NCBI RefSeq assembly: GCF_030704535.1
Contig: NC_081822.1
Location: forward strand, 12,827,001-12,891,000
Source of the DNA: Vitis vinifera
Taxonomy: Eukaryota > Streptophyta > Magnoliopsida > Vitales > Vitaceae
Direction: 5' to 3'
Length of the DNA stretch: 64,000 nucleotides
The notes below the pieces were generated by a model. That model had not been told where the DNA came from. It saw only the letters and a list, made by a program, of their open reading frames with translations, and searched no databases. A program made the translations under genes and the position numbers. How positions within the stretch are numbered: position 1 is the stretch's first letter; each line of letters starts with the position of its first letter. Shown here in pieces: positions 50,247 to 62,909 of this stretch.

Positions 50247-53200
50247 CTAAATAGCAGATTGATCAGCTCCAGCTTGAGGTGGCGTCTTAGTCTGTACCCT
50301 TCCATTGCACAGTGATTCACCAGTAAACTCCTCCGATGAAGCCCTACCCAAAACAGTCTCAGTGTGAGCTTCTGTTTTACCCTTCAAACTGTTTTGGTTA
50401 GCACTCCCTTCCTCCACTGTGACCTTTTGAAAAGAAGATACCAATGTACCATAGCTCAATCCACCAGGGGATTGTAAGCCCAGGTCAGCATGAAACCTGG
50501 CAGAACTAGGTAACCATTTCATCCATTCATTACGCCTCCTCACTTTGTCACCCTGCAAATGAGCAAACCACTTTGTTGCAAGTTTTTCCAAACAGGTATG
50601 AGTTAACTGTAACATATATCACACAAATTGTTGTAAAGATTTAAGGATCATTTGTTAAAAACTGTCAATTAAATCAGTAATACATATGGTGGATAATTTT
50701 CAATCTTAAACTGTTACCTGCACTTCCACAGAAGTTGAAGTTCTCAAGGAATCCAATATCAATGGTATACTATTTGTTAAACTCTGTACCTGAAAAAGAT
50801 AGCAACAAAGAAAGCATGCATCAACTTCTATATTGAAATAGGACAAACATTTACTAATAAAGAAAACATAGAAGTTGAATACCCAAGAAAAATCCTAAAC
50901 CATTCAAGCACCCTAATTTCTCATGGTTTTGGAGCCTGAAAAAGATTATAGTTTCTCAGCTAAGAACCTTAATTTCTTCCCCCAAACTGTAACTGTTAGT
51001 TTTATGCATGAGGATTTGACCAAATGATCAACAAACTTAGAAATGCATAGTTTGTTGATATTCAGAAATGGAGAAGTTAATGAACACATACATAATCCCA
51101 CGTGCACAGCACTTAAGTGACTGAAAATGGACAGTGAGAAAGGTTAAATCTATTTTGTTCCTAAAGAGTTCATACAAACTATTAACTACCCGTCTCCAGT
51201 ATTAAGAATATATAGTCAAAGATTGATAGAAATAAGGGTGGCAGTAAATTTGAAGACCTATAACCCGTAAAAATCATGCAAGGATATGGTTTAACTTGTT
51301 CAGGCTCATGGTTTCCTTCTTGATATATTGCGAATTGCTTGTTAACTTTTCTCAACTTAGAAATTAGAACTTGAATTTCTGGTGTACAAGCCTCCTAATG
51401 GATGTTTTGACAGAACTATGGGGATAAATTTCATTTTTGGCCCAGTAATATATGTGTTCTTTATATCTGTATATGGAAAATATATGTACACATAATACAC
51501 AAGATGTATAATGACTTGAAAACTACTCTTCTTCCCCTTGAAGTGAGGACTGTGTCAGTTGAAGAAATAAAGAAGCCATTGCAATTGCCAGAATACTAGG
51601 CATATATAATACACAAAATGTATGATGACTTAAAAAAACTACTGTCATTAGGTATGTATTAGCAGCTTGAGAACTTGTGGTTGCACCTAAAGAACAAAGA
51701 ATAGAAAGGCATATCTTAATTCCTCAGTGCACAATGCACATCAAGCATAACAAATATCCTCTGAATCAGCCTTGAAAATGTAATTTATGCCAATGCAGAG
51801 GAAACTGGAAAGTGTTTAGGGTGTTGATAGAAAGATGGATGGTGCTAGCATGAAGTCGGGCTACAGAGGGATATTTACATGGAAATCTGTATTCAAACTG
51901 CATACGGTTTATAATGGGAAGCCTAAAAGTTGTAAAAATAAAGATATCACCTCTTACTTGATAAAAAGACACCAAGTTGCTAAGTCATAAAGTTGTCCTG
52001 TGAATATACTGTGGATAACATGCATTTACCCGCTGCTCCCAAACAACAAAATTGGAGAACTATAGACAATTCCATTTCATACATATTGTGCCAGGAGTCT
52101 CAACCTGGTGTTTTAACTCTTAGTATCAGTCATGGCCTCAATATGATGCGGTATTAGTAGTGAGTCGCTATGTTTTATTGTCAGTAATGAGTCACTATGT
52201 TAACTGATGGGTTGTGATAGAACAAAACAACAAAATAATTCACAAACACAATAAAATAAAATAAATAATGTAAAATTTATTAACATAAACTGAAACACAC
52301 TTTATGAGAATGTAACTGGAAACACAGGCCATATATGAAAAAAACTAACAAACCACCTTCACCAAATTATGTATTTTTATTAATGACTTAACCAAGTAAC
52401 GGGTATTGCATGATGAGAGGGTAACACGAGGGAAAAACAAAATAATTTTCAGTTCAAAGAATCCAATTATCAATTTTTGTCTCTGATTTCTTCAAGTAAT
52501 AAAATCTTATTACTAGATAAAAATTGACAATGATATAATAATGTAATTATTTAATAAAGCTCTGGATCACATTGGATCATCCAAGAAGTGTTACTATTGA
52601 CCATATGAAATGCAGTTGGGTGCATCTTATAGCAAGTACTTCAGGCTGTATCAACTACAACTATATAAAGCAAAAGTTAGGATCAGTCAACAATTGACAA
52701 GGACAGTCAACAGAATCACACCTAAAAGTCCTATAATTGGCATATCAAATGAAGGTAATTAGAAGGAAGTGATTAAAATATTAAATAAAGAAAAAAGTTA
52801 AGTTGGCAAACTGAAGTTAGACATTAACAACTCAAATAAACATATGTAAATACATAAACTAACACTCGTATGAGGAAAATATAGATCAAAATGAGACCCT
52901 AATGCAAGAAAGATGATGATGAAATAAAAGTCATAGACACATAATCTCAACTCAACCAGCCTCATTCTGGCAATCTTTCCGCTTATCAATTAACATTCCA
53001 TTCATCATCTTAACATATAACAGTGAAATTGAGCTTTTAGATGGACTACCATGTTCAGTCTACAAAGGTAAAATCAAAAGGAGTCTTAGTTAGTAAGCTC
53101 AAAATCAAATTATTTTCACCCTCATCTTGCAATACAAAGCCATTTTTAACAATATTTAAGTCAATCAGGCTACATCCTAATCATGAATTGTATGGCTAAG

Positions 53201-56200
53201 GAAGCACGAGGAATACCATAGATTAAAGATCAAATAATATATAGTGAAAGCACCTTTTAAGTGTACACACACATATATATTGAAGGTAAATATATGTAAG
53301 ATACATTATAGAGTAGCATATAACTAATTTCATTGAAGAGACTAAACAGGAAAGATGGCTAAAATCAATATCATAATATTATATATGTAATTACAGCCAT
53401 GTACACATGTGAAAATCACATTGCCATTTTCAAAAATAGAAGTAAGAAACCAGTGTTGCCAAAAGCAAAAGGCGATATCAAGGCGATAAGACTCCTTTTA
53501 GACTAAGGCGAAAGGCGAAAAACAAGGCGATAACTTAACTATAGTAAGGCAATAAAAAATATACATATATTTACCTATTCGATATTCAACCAATGTAAGT
53601 GTTGTCTTCAATGATCAACACTATTAATTTTTCATCGCTCACGATATCTTATAAAATTAACAAAATAATAATAATTATTGAAAGTGTTAAACATTATACC
53701 CCATATTATAAAAAACATCATTGTTTAAAGATATTCATCCTATCTAAATGTATATTCTAATTTTTTAAACATCTAAAAAATAAAATAAGAAGTTAAACAT
53801 TCTAAAGAAGTTTTAGGCATCATCATCATAGTCATTATTGAAATTAAAATTGTCATTACTTCTATCAAGACTAGATTGATAACCCTCCATTTTATTATCT
53901 CTATGATTGATAATATAATATTTTATCTTGTACTTTGTTTAATCCAATGTTAGATTGTATGAAATTATAATCTAAGTATGTATAATCTTAATTCATGGTC
54001 AAAGGCGCCTCTATGCCTTGTGCCTTATCCCAAGGTGATTGCCTAGGCGTTGCTTCTTTGAAATTGCCTTGTCCAGGTCTTCAAAAGACGACTTTTATCT
54101 ACCCTGCATGGTTTGAAGGCCTAAATGACCTAGGTGATCACCTTTGATAACACTATAAGAAACAAAAAGACATTAACTAAAAGAGATAAATATAGGCATC
54201 CATCAAAATACATGTATTAACTCTAAAATTTTAATGACGTTGACTTTACAAAAAATGATTTCTAATGAATAGATTGATCATAAATATCATACAGCCCAAG
54301 CAGAACAAGTCTTCAGATACTTTCAAACTAGTACCTTATATGTCCATTTCACATTTATGTGAACCAAACAGAAAGGGGAAAAAAAAAAAAGGAGATGGAT
54401 CCCCAAGCTTCACAAAAAGAAATTTCAACTTTTGAAAGAGGGAAATTGTCATAGAAAATTCAGTCTCATAAAAGAAAGAAAGACTAAGCAACACTTACAA
54501 GTTGTCCTATCTTGAAATAACAAAAAAGAAAGTTATTTTTTCTCTTTTCAAGATATTGCAAATTTTTAATTGATACAATGGATTTGCAATGCATACAACA
54601 TATAATATGATTTTGACAACAATAAAAAGATAATCTTATATAAATTTATACAAATTAAATTTAAAACAAGGAACACAGATCCTGATCATGATAATGAGGA
54701 TAGAAAACTAAACAAATCCATAATTATGAGCATAGAGAAAACTAAAAAATCAACCACAAATAACTTACTCGAGGAAAGCCTGCTATCAAAGTAATGGGAA
54801 CCCAGCCCTGATCATCCATATATGACCTTAAATAATCGTCTTTTATCAAATTAACATCACTACAATAAACAAACAACAGGAGCATGAACGATTGATTTCA
54901 AATAGATTAGAGAGGATCGAAAAAGATAAGTAATTATTAACAAGCCAACAATATCAAAATACCTGAAATAATATTCTATCTGATTAACTAACAAAGTAGG
55001 GAGAGGAGGGTCCGGAACAGGGATAAACATTGGAGGAGGTGGCGCATGTGCAACAAATGGCACACTCCTGAAGGGCTCTGAAGGCAGTGCTGGGAAATAA
55101 TACATTTGAGATGGCATATCTGAAAGGGGCAGAGTCATTAGTTCCAAATCAACATAGTAAGAATATCTATGTCCATCGAAAAGGCAACCTCACCCGGATA
55201 ACCGGCAGGATTCATGAAGGGTCGGATAGGCTGTGGTGTCATGAATCGGGGAGAACTGGATTGTGGTGCAGCTCTTATAAAGCCTCTAGGAGGAGCTCTT
55301 TGAGGCTGCATGTGAATATCTCTAACATTAGAACTTCGAGAATTCCATTCATAATTCCCACGATCTTGATCACGTCGACCCCCATAGTTGTTGTGGTGTG
55401 GGCCATCTCCTCGGGGATGGGGTCCAAAGTTTCCTCGGCGAGAATTTCTTGGCAAAGGATGATCACTTAGTCCACGTGGTTGTGGCACAAATCCTCCAAT
55501 TGGTCTGGTTTCCCAAGTATTGTTCCTGTAAGGAGGCTCTCTTGTAGAAGAATCCAGCACTTGAGGCGCCATTTTTGCATACTTATTTTGAGGCATTTCA
55601 AATAGAGGATAAGGTGGCGGTGGTGGAGGCGGCTGTGAAGGCAGGTGACCATGGACAGTCTGTGAAGACCCACCACCGCTCTTAATCGATCTTTGCCGAA
55701 ATGGGGATGCATGGTTTTGTGAAGAATTAGGGTTTGTATTAGCAGGAACTTGTTTCTGAGGCGAATGTGGAATTACAGGTCCCTATCAAACAGACATGTA
55801 AATAATATCATGCATGCAGATACAAATAATAATTAGAATCAGAAAAATAAATAACAAAACAGAATATTTTGGTCCTTAAGAAGTTGCTGGAAAGAGAAGA
55901 CCAAACTTCCAGCAGGCTTACAGCTGTTTTGGCTGAATTAGGGTGATTTTTCAACATTTGAAACCAAACAACATCTAAAAGGAACACATAAAGCATTGAT
56001 ATCCTTTCCTTTACCCTCAATTTCCTCAGCAGCCAAACAGAATCAAAATCTTAGGGGGGATTTAGAACCAAACCTGAATACTGGCGGCCGATCCATCCAC
56101 AGCAGGCTTCGGAGAATCAGACGAAGACCTTGGTGAAGCCCTAGTAGACTCAGAAAGTGCAGGCCAAGACACCGCGCCCATTACGGGACCAACCTCAACG

Positions 56201-56556
56201 ACGTCGTTCGAGGGTTTGTTCCAAGCCGGCTTCTTTTGACGACCCGCATTGCTTCCACAACCATCGCTATTCTCCAGCAAAGCCTCCCCAACCCCAGAAT
56301 TATCCGGTGCCGGTGACCGTGACGGCGACGGTGACAAAGGCTTGGTCGGGGAGCATTCAGAAAAAGAGATTTGTTCCGGGCAAGAAGTCACCGGAGACGA
56401 TGATGTCGGTGAATGAGGAACAGACGACATCGATTCCGTCTCTCCCCGCACTATCTGAGCCCAAGGAGAAGATAAATTCCTCCTGCGCAGCGGGCTATGG
56501 ACACCGTCAGCGGAAAATCCCGAACCACGGGGCGAAGAATCAGTCGTCGTCGCCAT
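50247..56556 (-). CDS. LARP1: La-related protein 1 (LARP1-type RNA-binding protein; 6 exons, 565 aa)
   Basis: Exons in coding order: 56556-56074, 55782-55194, 55119-54963, 54859-54769, 50789-50718, 50552-50247; phases agree at each GT-AG junction. The N-terminal 160 residues are Ser/Pro-rich with SSPWAQIVRGE near residues 29-39, a segment typical of plant LARP1 proteins. Residues 162-400 are Arg/Gly/Pro-rich (NFGPHPRGDGPHHNNYGGRR) and probably disordered. The La motif spans about 398-475, with VNQIEYYFSDVNLIKDDYLR, GWVPITLIAGFP and RRRNEWMKWLP. Family members bind mRNA 5'-TOP or poly(A) regions and regulate mRNA stability and translation in the cytoplasm. I see no C-terminal DM15 repeats, so it resembles the plant 1b/1c subgroup. 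Intron 4 is nearly 4 kb and contains a hAT-like element, and the 5' leader is A/T-rich with CT repeats near 56800. Confidence 0.93.
50790..53450. other. Long LARP1 intron 4, part without recognised elements
   Basis: AT-rich intronic DNA. ACATAATACACAAGATGTATA near 51490 partly repeats near 51606 (TATAATACACAAAATGTATG). No coding exon, tRNA or intact mobile element was seen. Confidence 0.4.
53451..54155. mobile_element. hAT-like non-autonomous element in LARP1 intron 4, 8-bp TSD
   Basis: The element runs from CAGTGTTGCCAAAAG to CTTTGATAACACTA. The inverted right end reads TAGTGTTATCAAAG, matching the left TIR. TAAGAAAC occurs on both sides (53443-53450 and 54156-54163), an 8-bp duplication typical of hAT. 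Subterminal AGGCGATA/AAGGCG motifs on the left, and GCGCC, AGGCGTTG and complementary blocks on the right, are characteristic of such elements. There is no transposase frame. It sits more than 600 bp from the nearest exon (54769). Confidence 0.88.
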
Positions 56557-57334
56557 TCAAAAACAATTAGAGTTCTAAGGATTAAAAAGAGAAAAACAAC
56601 AACAACAAAATAAAAATTGCAGAGAGATTGATCAATACTCGGAAAAACAAAAAATGTTAACAAATAAATTAATCAAATAATTAAAAAAAAAAAAAAAAAG
56701 AAGACGAAAAGAATTTGATCGGAGAGTAAATTAGGGTTCTGTTTCAGTAATGCATCACTATGAAACCCTAACGAACCGATCCGTAACCACCGATCTCCCT
56801 CACTCTCTCTCGCTCTCTCTTTCTTCCTTGTGTGAAAGAATGAGCCCCAAGCCGCTTTGAGTTTTTTTTATTTTTTAATTTCCCCATCAAGCTTTATTTC
56901 CCTTTTATATGCCCTTGGTTTCCCAAATTACGACACTGCCCTCGCAGCCTCCCTCAGTCCCGAGCACTCGTTGAGCGTGGAAAGGTCAATTCAGGAATAG
57001 TCAGAATTCTTCAACGATGATAATGCATAAATTAACGACGTGGTTTGATTTCACAGCAACACAAGCTCTCAATTCTTTGTTTATGTCGTATAGGAATGGT
57101 TTCTTTTTCTTTTTTACCTTTTCTATTTATTTTTTCTATATAAAAAATATGAATATTGACCACTGTTCCACAAAAATGTTCAAACTCTGACCATAAGAGA
57201 TTCTCAATCGGGCAGGTGGGTTGGTAGGCATCCCTCGAATTAGATCTACCAAATCAACAAATTTGGAGCATTTCCCCCTTTCCTTTTTAAATATCAATTT
57301 ATTTATTTTTTTTCACTTCCAATTAACTCTCTTT

Positions 57335-57377
<43 letters not shown>

Positions 57378-58746
57378 CTAAAACTATTTAACAATAATCT
57401 TTTTCTCTCTATCCAATTTTTTTTACGTGTTTTACTCCTCCGTCATGTCACTAAAATTAATATTTTTTTGAAATATTAGGAGCATAATAAACTAACATAT
57501 ATTTATGTGTGATATTCGCATCAAATAATAAATAAAATTTCTAATATTATATAAGTTTGAACTCGTTTTAAAGTTGTCAGTATATTCCTTATTTGATCGA
57601 GAATCTTAAAATCCATTTCACAGAAATTTTTTGACTCCGATAGAAAAGATTATTTAATTTTATAAGGGGTGTTTATATATCTAACCATATATATATATAT
57701 ATATTATAATCAAAATTAGGAAAATGAGGTTCAAAATTTTGAAATTTTTACAAACTGTTAAGAAAAGTTTCGGAATCTTTATTAAAAAATGAATTAGAAA
57801 TGTGACTGGCAGGTCCAATGTGTTGGGCTGCACTGAACCCCATGCATGGTGTCCTCATGATAGACGCGCTGCGCTGCCCAACTATCTTCGGTTATAAGCA
57901 TGCTTTATATGTCGTGTCATACCATAATATAATTTTATAATATCTATACTATTTTGTTTTGGAAAAAATAAATTAAATTAAATTAAATATCTTAAATAAT
58001 TTTTTTTTTGGTAAGACTCCTGTGAGGGTGGGTTACGGGTGCGAGGCCGAGGGCATATTTGGAAATATGAGATGAAAACGCAACCCATGACGCAACTGCC
58101 GGGGGAAGTCACAGTCATGGGAAAAGGAGGTGGATGGGCACGTGCTTTAATTTTATTTATTTTAAAATAAAAATATTCGTAGATTTACTTTCTTAAAATT
58201 TAGAGACGTACGAACTTCTCTCCATACACAGAATTTTTACTATGTGGGTATGACACTAAGAATATTGACTTTTAAACTTAGTCAATAATTAGGGTGGAAG
58301 GTGGATAGAAAATTAGTCTGGTGGAAGGAGGGGGAGTGGGGTGCGGTTAACAAGGCCAATTTCCCATTGCCATTGTAGAAACACATATGCCATAAAGCAA
58401 AATACTGCCCTTTCAATTCTACTTCTAAAATATCACATTATATTCCCTAAGACAACAGCCACTATTTATATCAATCGATGTATGCCTTATCGTGAGGGGG
58501 CTTTTCACATGTTCCTCGGAATCTTATTGGTAGGGACGAGGGCGTAAGACAGGGGGGTTGGATTGATTTGAAGGAAGAATTGGTTAAATTGACTTGATTT
58601 ATGTTAGAATAAAGATGATAAAAATATCAAACTAATTTTTTAGGGATGAAAAGATCGAATTTAGCCAAACCTCTTTAATCTCAATTTGATTGGATTTAAA
58701 TGTTTGATGAAATATATTTAATTTAAGTATTTTAAGTGTTATATAT
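56557..58746. other. LARP1 promoter and AT-rich intergenic DNA
   Basis: Positions 56557-56850 form the leader and core promoter of the minus-strand LARP1 gene, with CTCTCTC-type repeats (56800-56825). An (AT)n run spans about 57342-57373, and short (AT)n runs occur near 57689-57703. No gene is supported. The stretch 58010-58140 is relatively GC-rich but has no motif I recognise. Confidence 0.45.
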
Positions 58747-58948
58747 GAATGATAATGGGGTGAGTTTTTTTTAGTATTTGTCTTACTTTGTCCTGGATAG
58801 GACGGATTTGAAATTTATTTAAATGGATTTGAGATAAATTTAAGATTTTTTTTAGAAAAACTCTAACTTATCTTGAATATTGGCTTATCTCGTCCAACCC
58901 AAATTATACATAAAATTAATTTTCAAAAATAATTTTATTTCCCTAATT

Positions 58949-58982
<34 letters not shown>

Positions 58983-59246
58983 AAAATAAATTTCAATAAA
59001 AAAAATTATAATATTTTAATTATTTATCAAATATAGTTATTTTAATGTAATTAATTTTTTTTTAATTTTCAAAAAAAAAAAAAAAAAACAAGATAGAGCC
59101 TGACGGGTATGAGAAATTTGCATACCTACCTCGTCTTGCCATATTTAATTTTTTAAATGGGATAAAAATGAAAATTATTTTAAATAAATAAGGTAGGATT
59201 AGGATGGAGACAACTCATCCCAAACCCACCCAATTGTTATCTCTGG
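58747..59246. repeat. Dispersed non-coding repeat, GGGTTTGAAATGAAT family, copy 2
   Basis: The left end TGATAATGGGGTGAGTTTTT and the inverted right end GATAACAATTGGGTGGGTTT are similar, suggesting TIRs. Internal blocks (GGACGGATTTGAAATTTATT, TTGAATATTGGCTTATC, CTCGTCTTGCCATATTTAAT) match the copy at 47509-47990. It contains an (AT)n run (58950-58979). Confidence 0.65.
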
Positions 59247-59697
59247 TCTTACATTCAATTTGTTTTTAAAAGTAATTAAAACAACTTAGGTTTCAAGTTC
59301 AAAATACCGTTTAAACTTTCTAACCAAAATATGATAAATATATTTAGAAATTAATTTGATTATGAATTACTTTAATTTGATCATTATATATATATATATA
59401 TAAGTTATTTTTATTGATTTGGATATGATAAGCAGAGTAATAGTATAATTAACCTTGAATTAGAAATTAGTTAGGCTTTAATTATTTGGATGTATTCATT
59501 TTTTACTCTTGCTATTGTATAGAGCCACGTGTACAGGTTGTTAGCAATATTCTTTGTACATTACTCCGTGTATAACTCATTCTTTTAACCGAGCATTTTT
59601 TATCGCCAATACAATCGACCATTACAACCTCTCTCTCTTTCTCTTTCTTCTTCTATTTTCTTCAATCTTCTTTTTTGTACAAGCTTAAAAGCTTTCT
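59247..59697. other. Region upstream of copia internal domain, probable 5' LTR
   Basis: The stretch immediately before the primer-binding site is CT-rich (59626-59675) and holds ATTACTCCGTGTATAACTC, compatible with an LTR promoter and R/U5. The left LTR border is not clear; an (AT)n run lies at 59383-59402. The copia LTR assignment is inferred from position. Confidence 0.4.
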
Positions 59698-61600
59698 TGG
59701 TATCAAGGCAACACTTATGGCATCACCTAAGCTCACTACCAATAACATTTCTTCATCTAACCCTGCTCCAAAGACTCAAACCACCCAACAAATCCAAAAC
59801 CAACTCATTGGTACTCAACTAGTTTTTCCTCCGTTATCAACCTTTCCCTCCTTAAATCAACCTCTTAGTGTGAAGCTTTATGAGAATAACTATCTCATTT
59901 GGAAAAATCAATTACTCAATGTCATTATTGCAAATGGAATGGAAGATTTCATCGATAGGTCTCAACCTTCTCTAGTCCATTTTCTTGATGCCCAAATGCA
60001 AAGAGTAAATCCTGACTTCACTATTTGACATTGCTTTAATTGACTTATTATGAGTTGGATTTATGCGTTTTTTACCAAAGGAATGCTATCTCAAATTGTT
60101 GGTTATTCAATGACTTTAAAGTCTTGGAATGCTCTCAACCAAATCTATTTAATTGCATTTTTGGCTCATCTGACTGAAATTTGTACCAAACTATAAAACT
60201 TAAAAGAAGGGGGGAATGACTGTTATGAAATACATTAAAAAAATGAAGCATCTCTACACTACTCTTGTTATCATAGGTGAGTTTGTCTCATACATAAACC
60301 ATGTTCTTTACTTGTTTGGGGTCTTGGTTGTACCTATAATTCATTTGTTACCTTTATAACCAATTGACCTGATAAACCAAGCATAGAGGAGATACATAGT
60401 GTGTTGCATAGTTATGAATTTAGGTTGGATTCACAAAACTCATATGACCAAATGAATTTTCTTCAAACCAACTTGTCTAAACTTAACTTGAACAAAAACC
60501 CCTTCAAACCCAATTCTTCATACTATGGTCCTTGCAATTTTCCCAATCAAAATAGATATCCACCAAACAACTGTCATCCATTCTCCTAATATCAAAACTA
60601 ACTTGGTCTCCTTGGCAAAGCCTTAAGCAATTCCCCTTCATCCTATTGGGCACCCATCACTCAATCCACCCCAAACAAGCCTAAACCTCAATGCCAAATC
60701 TGTGGCAAACTTTGCCACACAACGAACATCTGTTATCATATGACAAATTTAAGTTATCAACCAATCCAACATCCCTTTTCCCCAAACTAAGTCCATTAGT
60801 CCTCAAATGTTCAACATAACGTCTAGCGACATAACTACTACAAATTTTATAGTTGATAGTAGTTGGTGCATGAACTCAAGAGTAACCCATCATTTCATAC
60901 CAGACTACTGCATGCTAGATTCGATAACACTATTCATAGGGTAGATCAAGTCATAGCTGGGGATGGTAAAACAATTTCAATTTCTCATGTTAGATATACT
61001 ACACTATTAAGTTCTTCGCATTCTCTTATGCTTAATCACATATATCACATACATGCCACCTCAAATAACCTTATCAATGTGTCTAAATTGTATAGAGACA
61101 ATAGGACCCTTGTTAAATTTCACCCTAATTATTTTCTTGTGAAGGATTAGGACACACACTCAATATCCTCATCCCAGGGACATTGATTGTGGTGTCTACA
61201 AAGTCAATTCACCACCATCCTCATCAAGCCATTCCATCTCACTTTCTAGCTCTAAAGCCTTCTTAGTTTAAACCAAAAATTTCAACATCTGGCATTGACG
61301 TTTGGGCCATCCAACTTTAGCTCTACTTCACAAAGTTTTTTATTTTTTTATTTTATTTTATATTTGTAATATTCAAAAACCAAGAGATTCTAGTTTTTTC
61401 AATTTCTATAATTCAAGTCAATTTGTCAAGAGTCATAGAGTTCCTTTTAATTTGTCTCAATCTCGACCTATAAGACCTTTTGCATTAATACATATAAATC
61501 TTTGAGGTGCTTCACTTATTCCTTCAATTACAAGTGTTAAATATTTTGTTATTATCCATTGATGATCATACCAAGTTCTTGGCTTTACTTGCTTAACACT
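59698..61600 (+). mobile_element. Decayed Ty1/copia retrotransposon (PBS, gag, protease region, start of integrase)
   Basis: TGGTATCAAGGC at 59698-59709 resembles the initiator-tRNA-Met primer-binding site of copia elements. A gag frame starts with ATG at 59717 (MASPKLTTNN) and shows the gag motif VKLYENNYLIWKNQL (near 59870-59915). Downstream come a zinc knuckle of CX2CX4HX4C form (CQICGKLCHTTNIC, near 60693-60735), a protease/pre-integrase region (GHPTLALLHKV near 61303) and the beginning of the integrase core (SVKYFVI near 61530-61550). Stops and frameshifts occur repeatedly. Reverse transcriptase, RNase H and the 3' LTR are missing, so it is inactive and truncated. Confidence 0.85.
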
Positions 61601-61865
61601 AAAGATGAAAAAACTGAAAATTGAACCAATCCATATAGTTTTTGAAAGTTAAATTGATTTTGGTTGGATTTGATCAATTTTATTAGGTTTTTTCCTTTCA
61701 CTCACACACTCATAGGTATAGAAGAAAAAAGTGCTCATTTGATTTTCCACATTACCTTTTTCTTATTTTTAAAATTTTTTCTTTCCATTGCATATGATGA
61801 GATTATTAGTTAGAGGGTTTGAAATTAACGAGGAGGATTAGTTTTGTCATAGTTATGTTACTAAG

Positions 61866-62156
61866 CTGGTGTTTGGTTTTTTTTTTCCTTAATTTTAAGT
61901 AGATCTTAAAATTAAATAGTGTTTAATAGTGTTAAGTATTAGGTTGTCTGATTTTGTAATATTTTATTTCTATTAAATAAAAAAATTAAAGAAAAACTAG
62001 TATGTTACTTTTTCTATTTAAAAAAAAAATCAAATATTTTATCTTTTTTATTTAGTAAAAAATTTATAATAAGTCATGAAAAAAATAGAAAAACAAATAA
62101 CTTACGGTTTGAAAGTAAACTGCTTTCAATAAAAAGCTTTAAAAAAAAACGTCCTC
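61866..62156. mobile_element. MITE-like TIR element, copy 2
   Basis: The internal phrases AGTGTTAAGTATTAGGTTGT, TTTCTATTTAAAAA, TTTATAATAAGTCATGAAAA and GCTTTCAATAAAAAGC match the copy at 16499-16773 in order. The left end is CTGGTGTTTGGTTTTTTTTT and the right end AAAAAAAAACGTCCTC, a degenerate TIR. Confidence 0.65.
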
Positions 62157-62807
62157 TAAATTCGACTATTAAAATCCACAAATTATTCTAATTAGTAGTA
62201 TGACTATGAATTTCTTTGGAAATGTCCAAGATTTCATTTGAGAAATGGGCATTTTCCATTTTCCAATTGGGCCTGAATAGTCTGGAATGGACCCAAACCC
62301 TGGACCCGCTTTTCTGCGTCATGGGAAAATCAATAAGTGGAGGCCCGGGGTTGACTGACACGAGAGAGCACACCACGTCGGCCCATTAAAAGTTCAAAAC
62401 AGAGTAGCCCAATCTCAGGCTGAAGTTTAAAACCGAGACTCGCCTTTATTACTTCTGCTGCTGCATGCCCCACATACGGATTTGAGTGAGTGGAGGTAGG
62501 TGTTCGTTGAGGTAGGTTTTGTCTCAAATTAATACTAAATTGAAGTTTTGGTCTTTTCTCTTTTTCCTAATTATTTATCTTTGCTCCATAACCGGTGTTC
62601 TCAGAGTGAACTAAACTAGAGACACCTTGAAGAAGACGCATCTTCCTTTTCTAGATGGCTTTAATTGTAGCAACATTAAGGGGGGCGGCGCTTTCCATTT
62701 ATTGGGCAGGTGGAGTGGTTATTCAATCGGATCACAGACTGGAGGTAGCTAGAACAAGGGCTGAGTAAAATTTTGACCTACCACATGGCCCGAGCTTCAT
62801 TACTGCC
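62157..62807. other. Upstream region of the CAD-like gene
   Basis: No gene is supported. A CACCACGTCGGCC block near 62371-62383 contains an ACGT core that could bind bZIP factors, which is inference from a short motif. The minus-strand open frames here have no family features. Confidence 0.4.
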
Positions 62808-62809
62808 CA

Positions 62810-62815
62810 TATAAG
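62810..62815 (+). promoter_or_regulatory. TATA box of the CAD-like gene
   Basis: TATAAG lies 100 bases before the ATG at 62910. A transcript starting about 30 bases downstream would exclude the upstream in-frame ATG at 62817, so this site helps decide the start codon. Confidence 0.6.
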
Positions 62816-62909
62816 TATGGCATCCAAGTTTCCCCAAAATGGCACAAGCTCAAAGAAAGGGGTAAACCCACATCTCAAGCCCCTGTTCTTTCTTTCCATA
62901 CATAGATAT

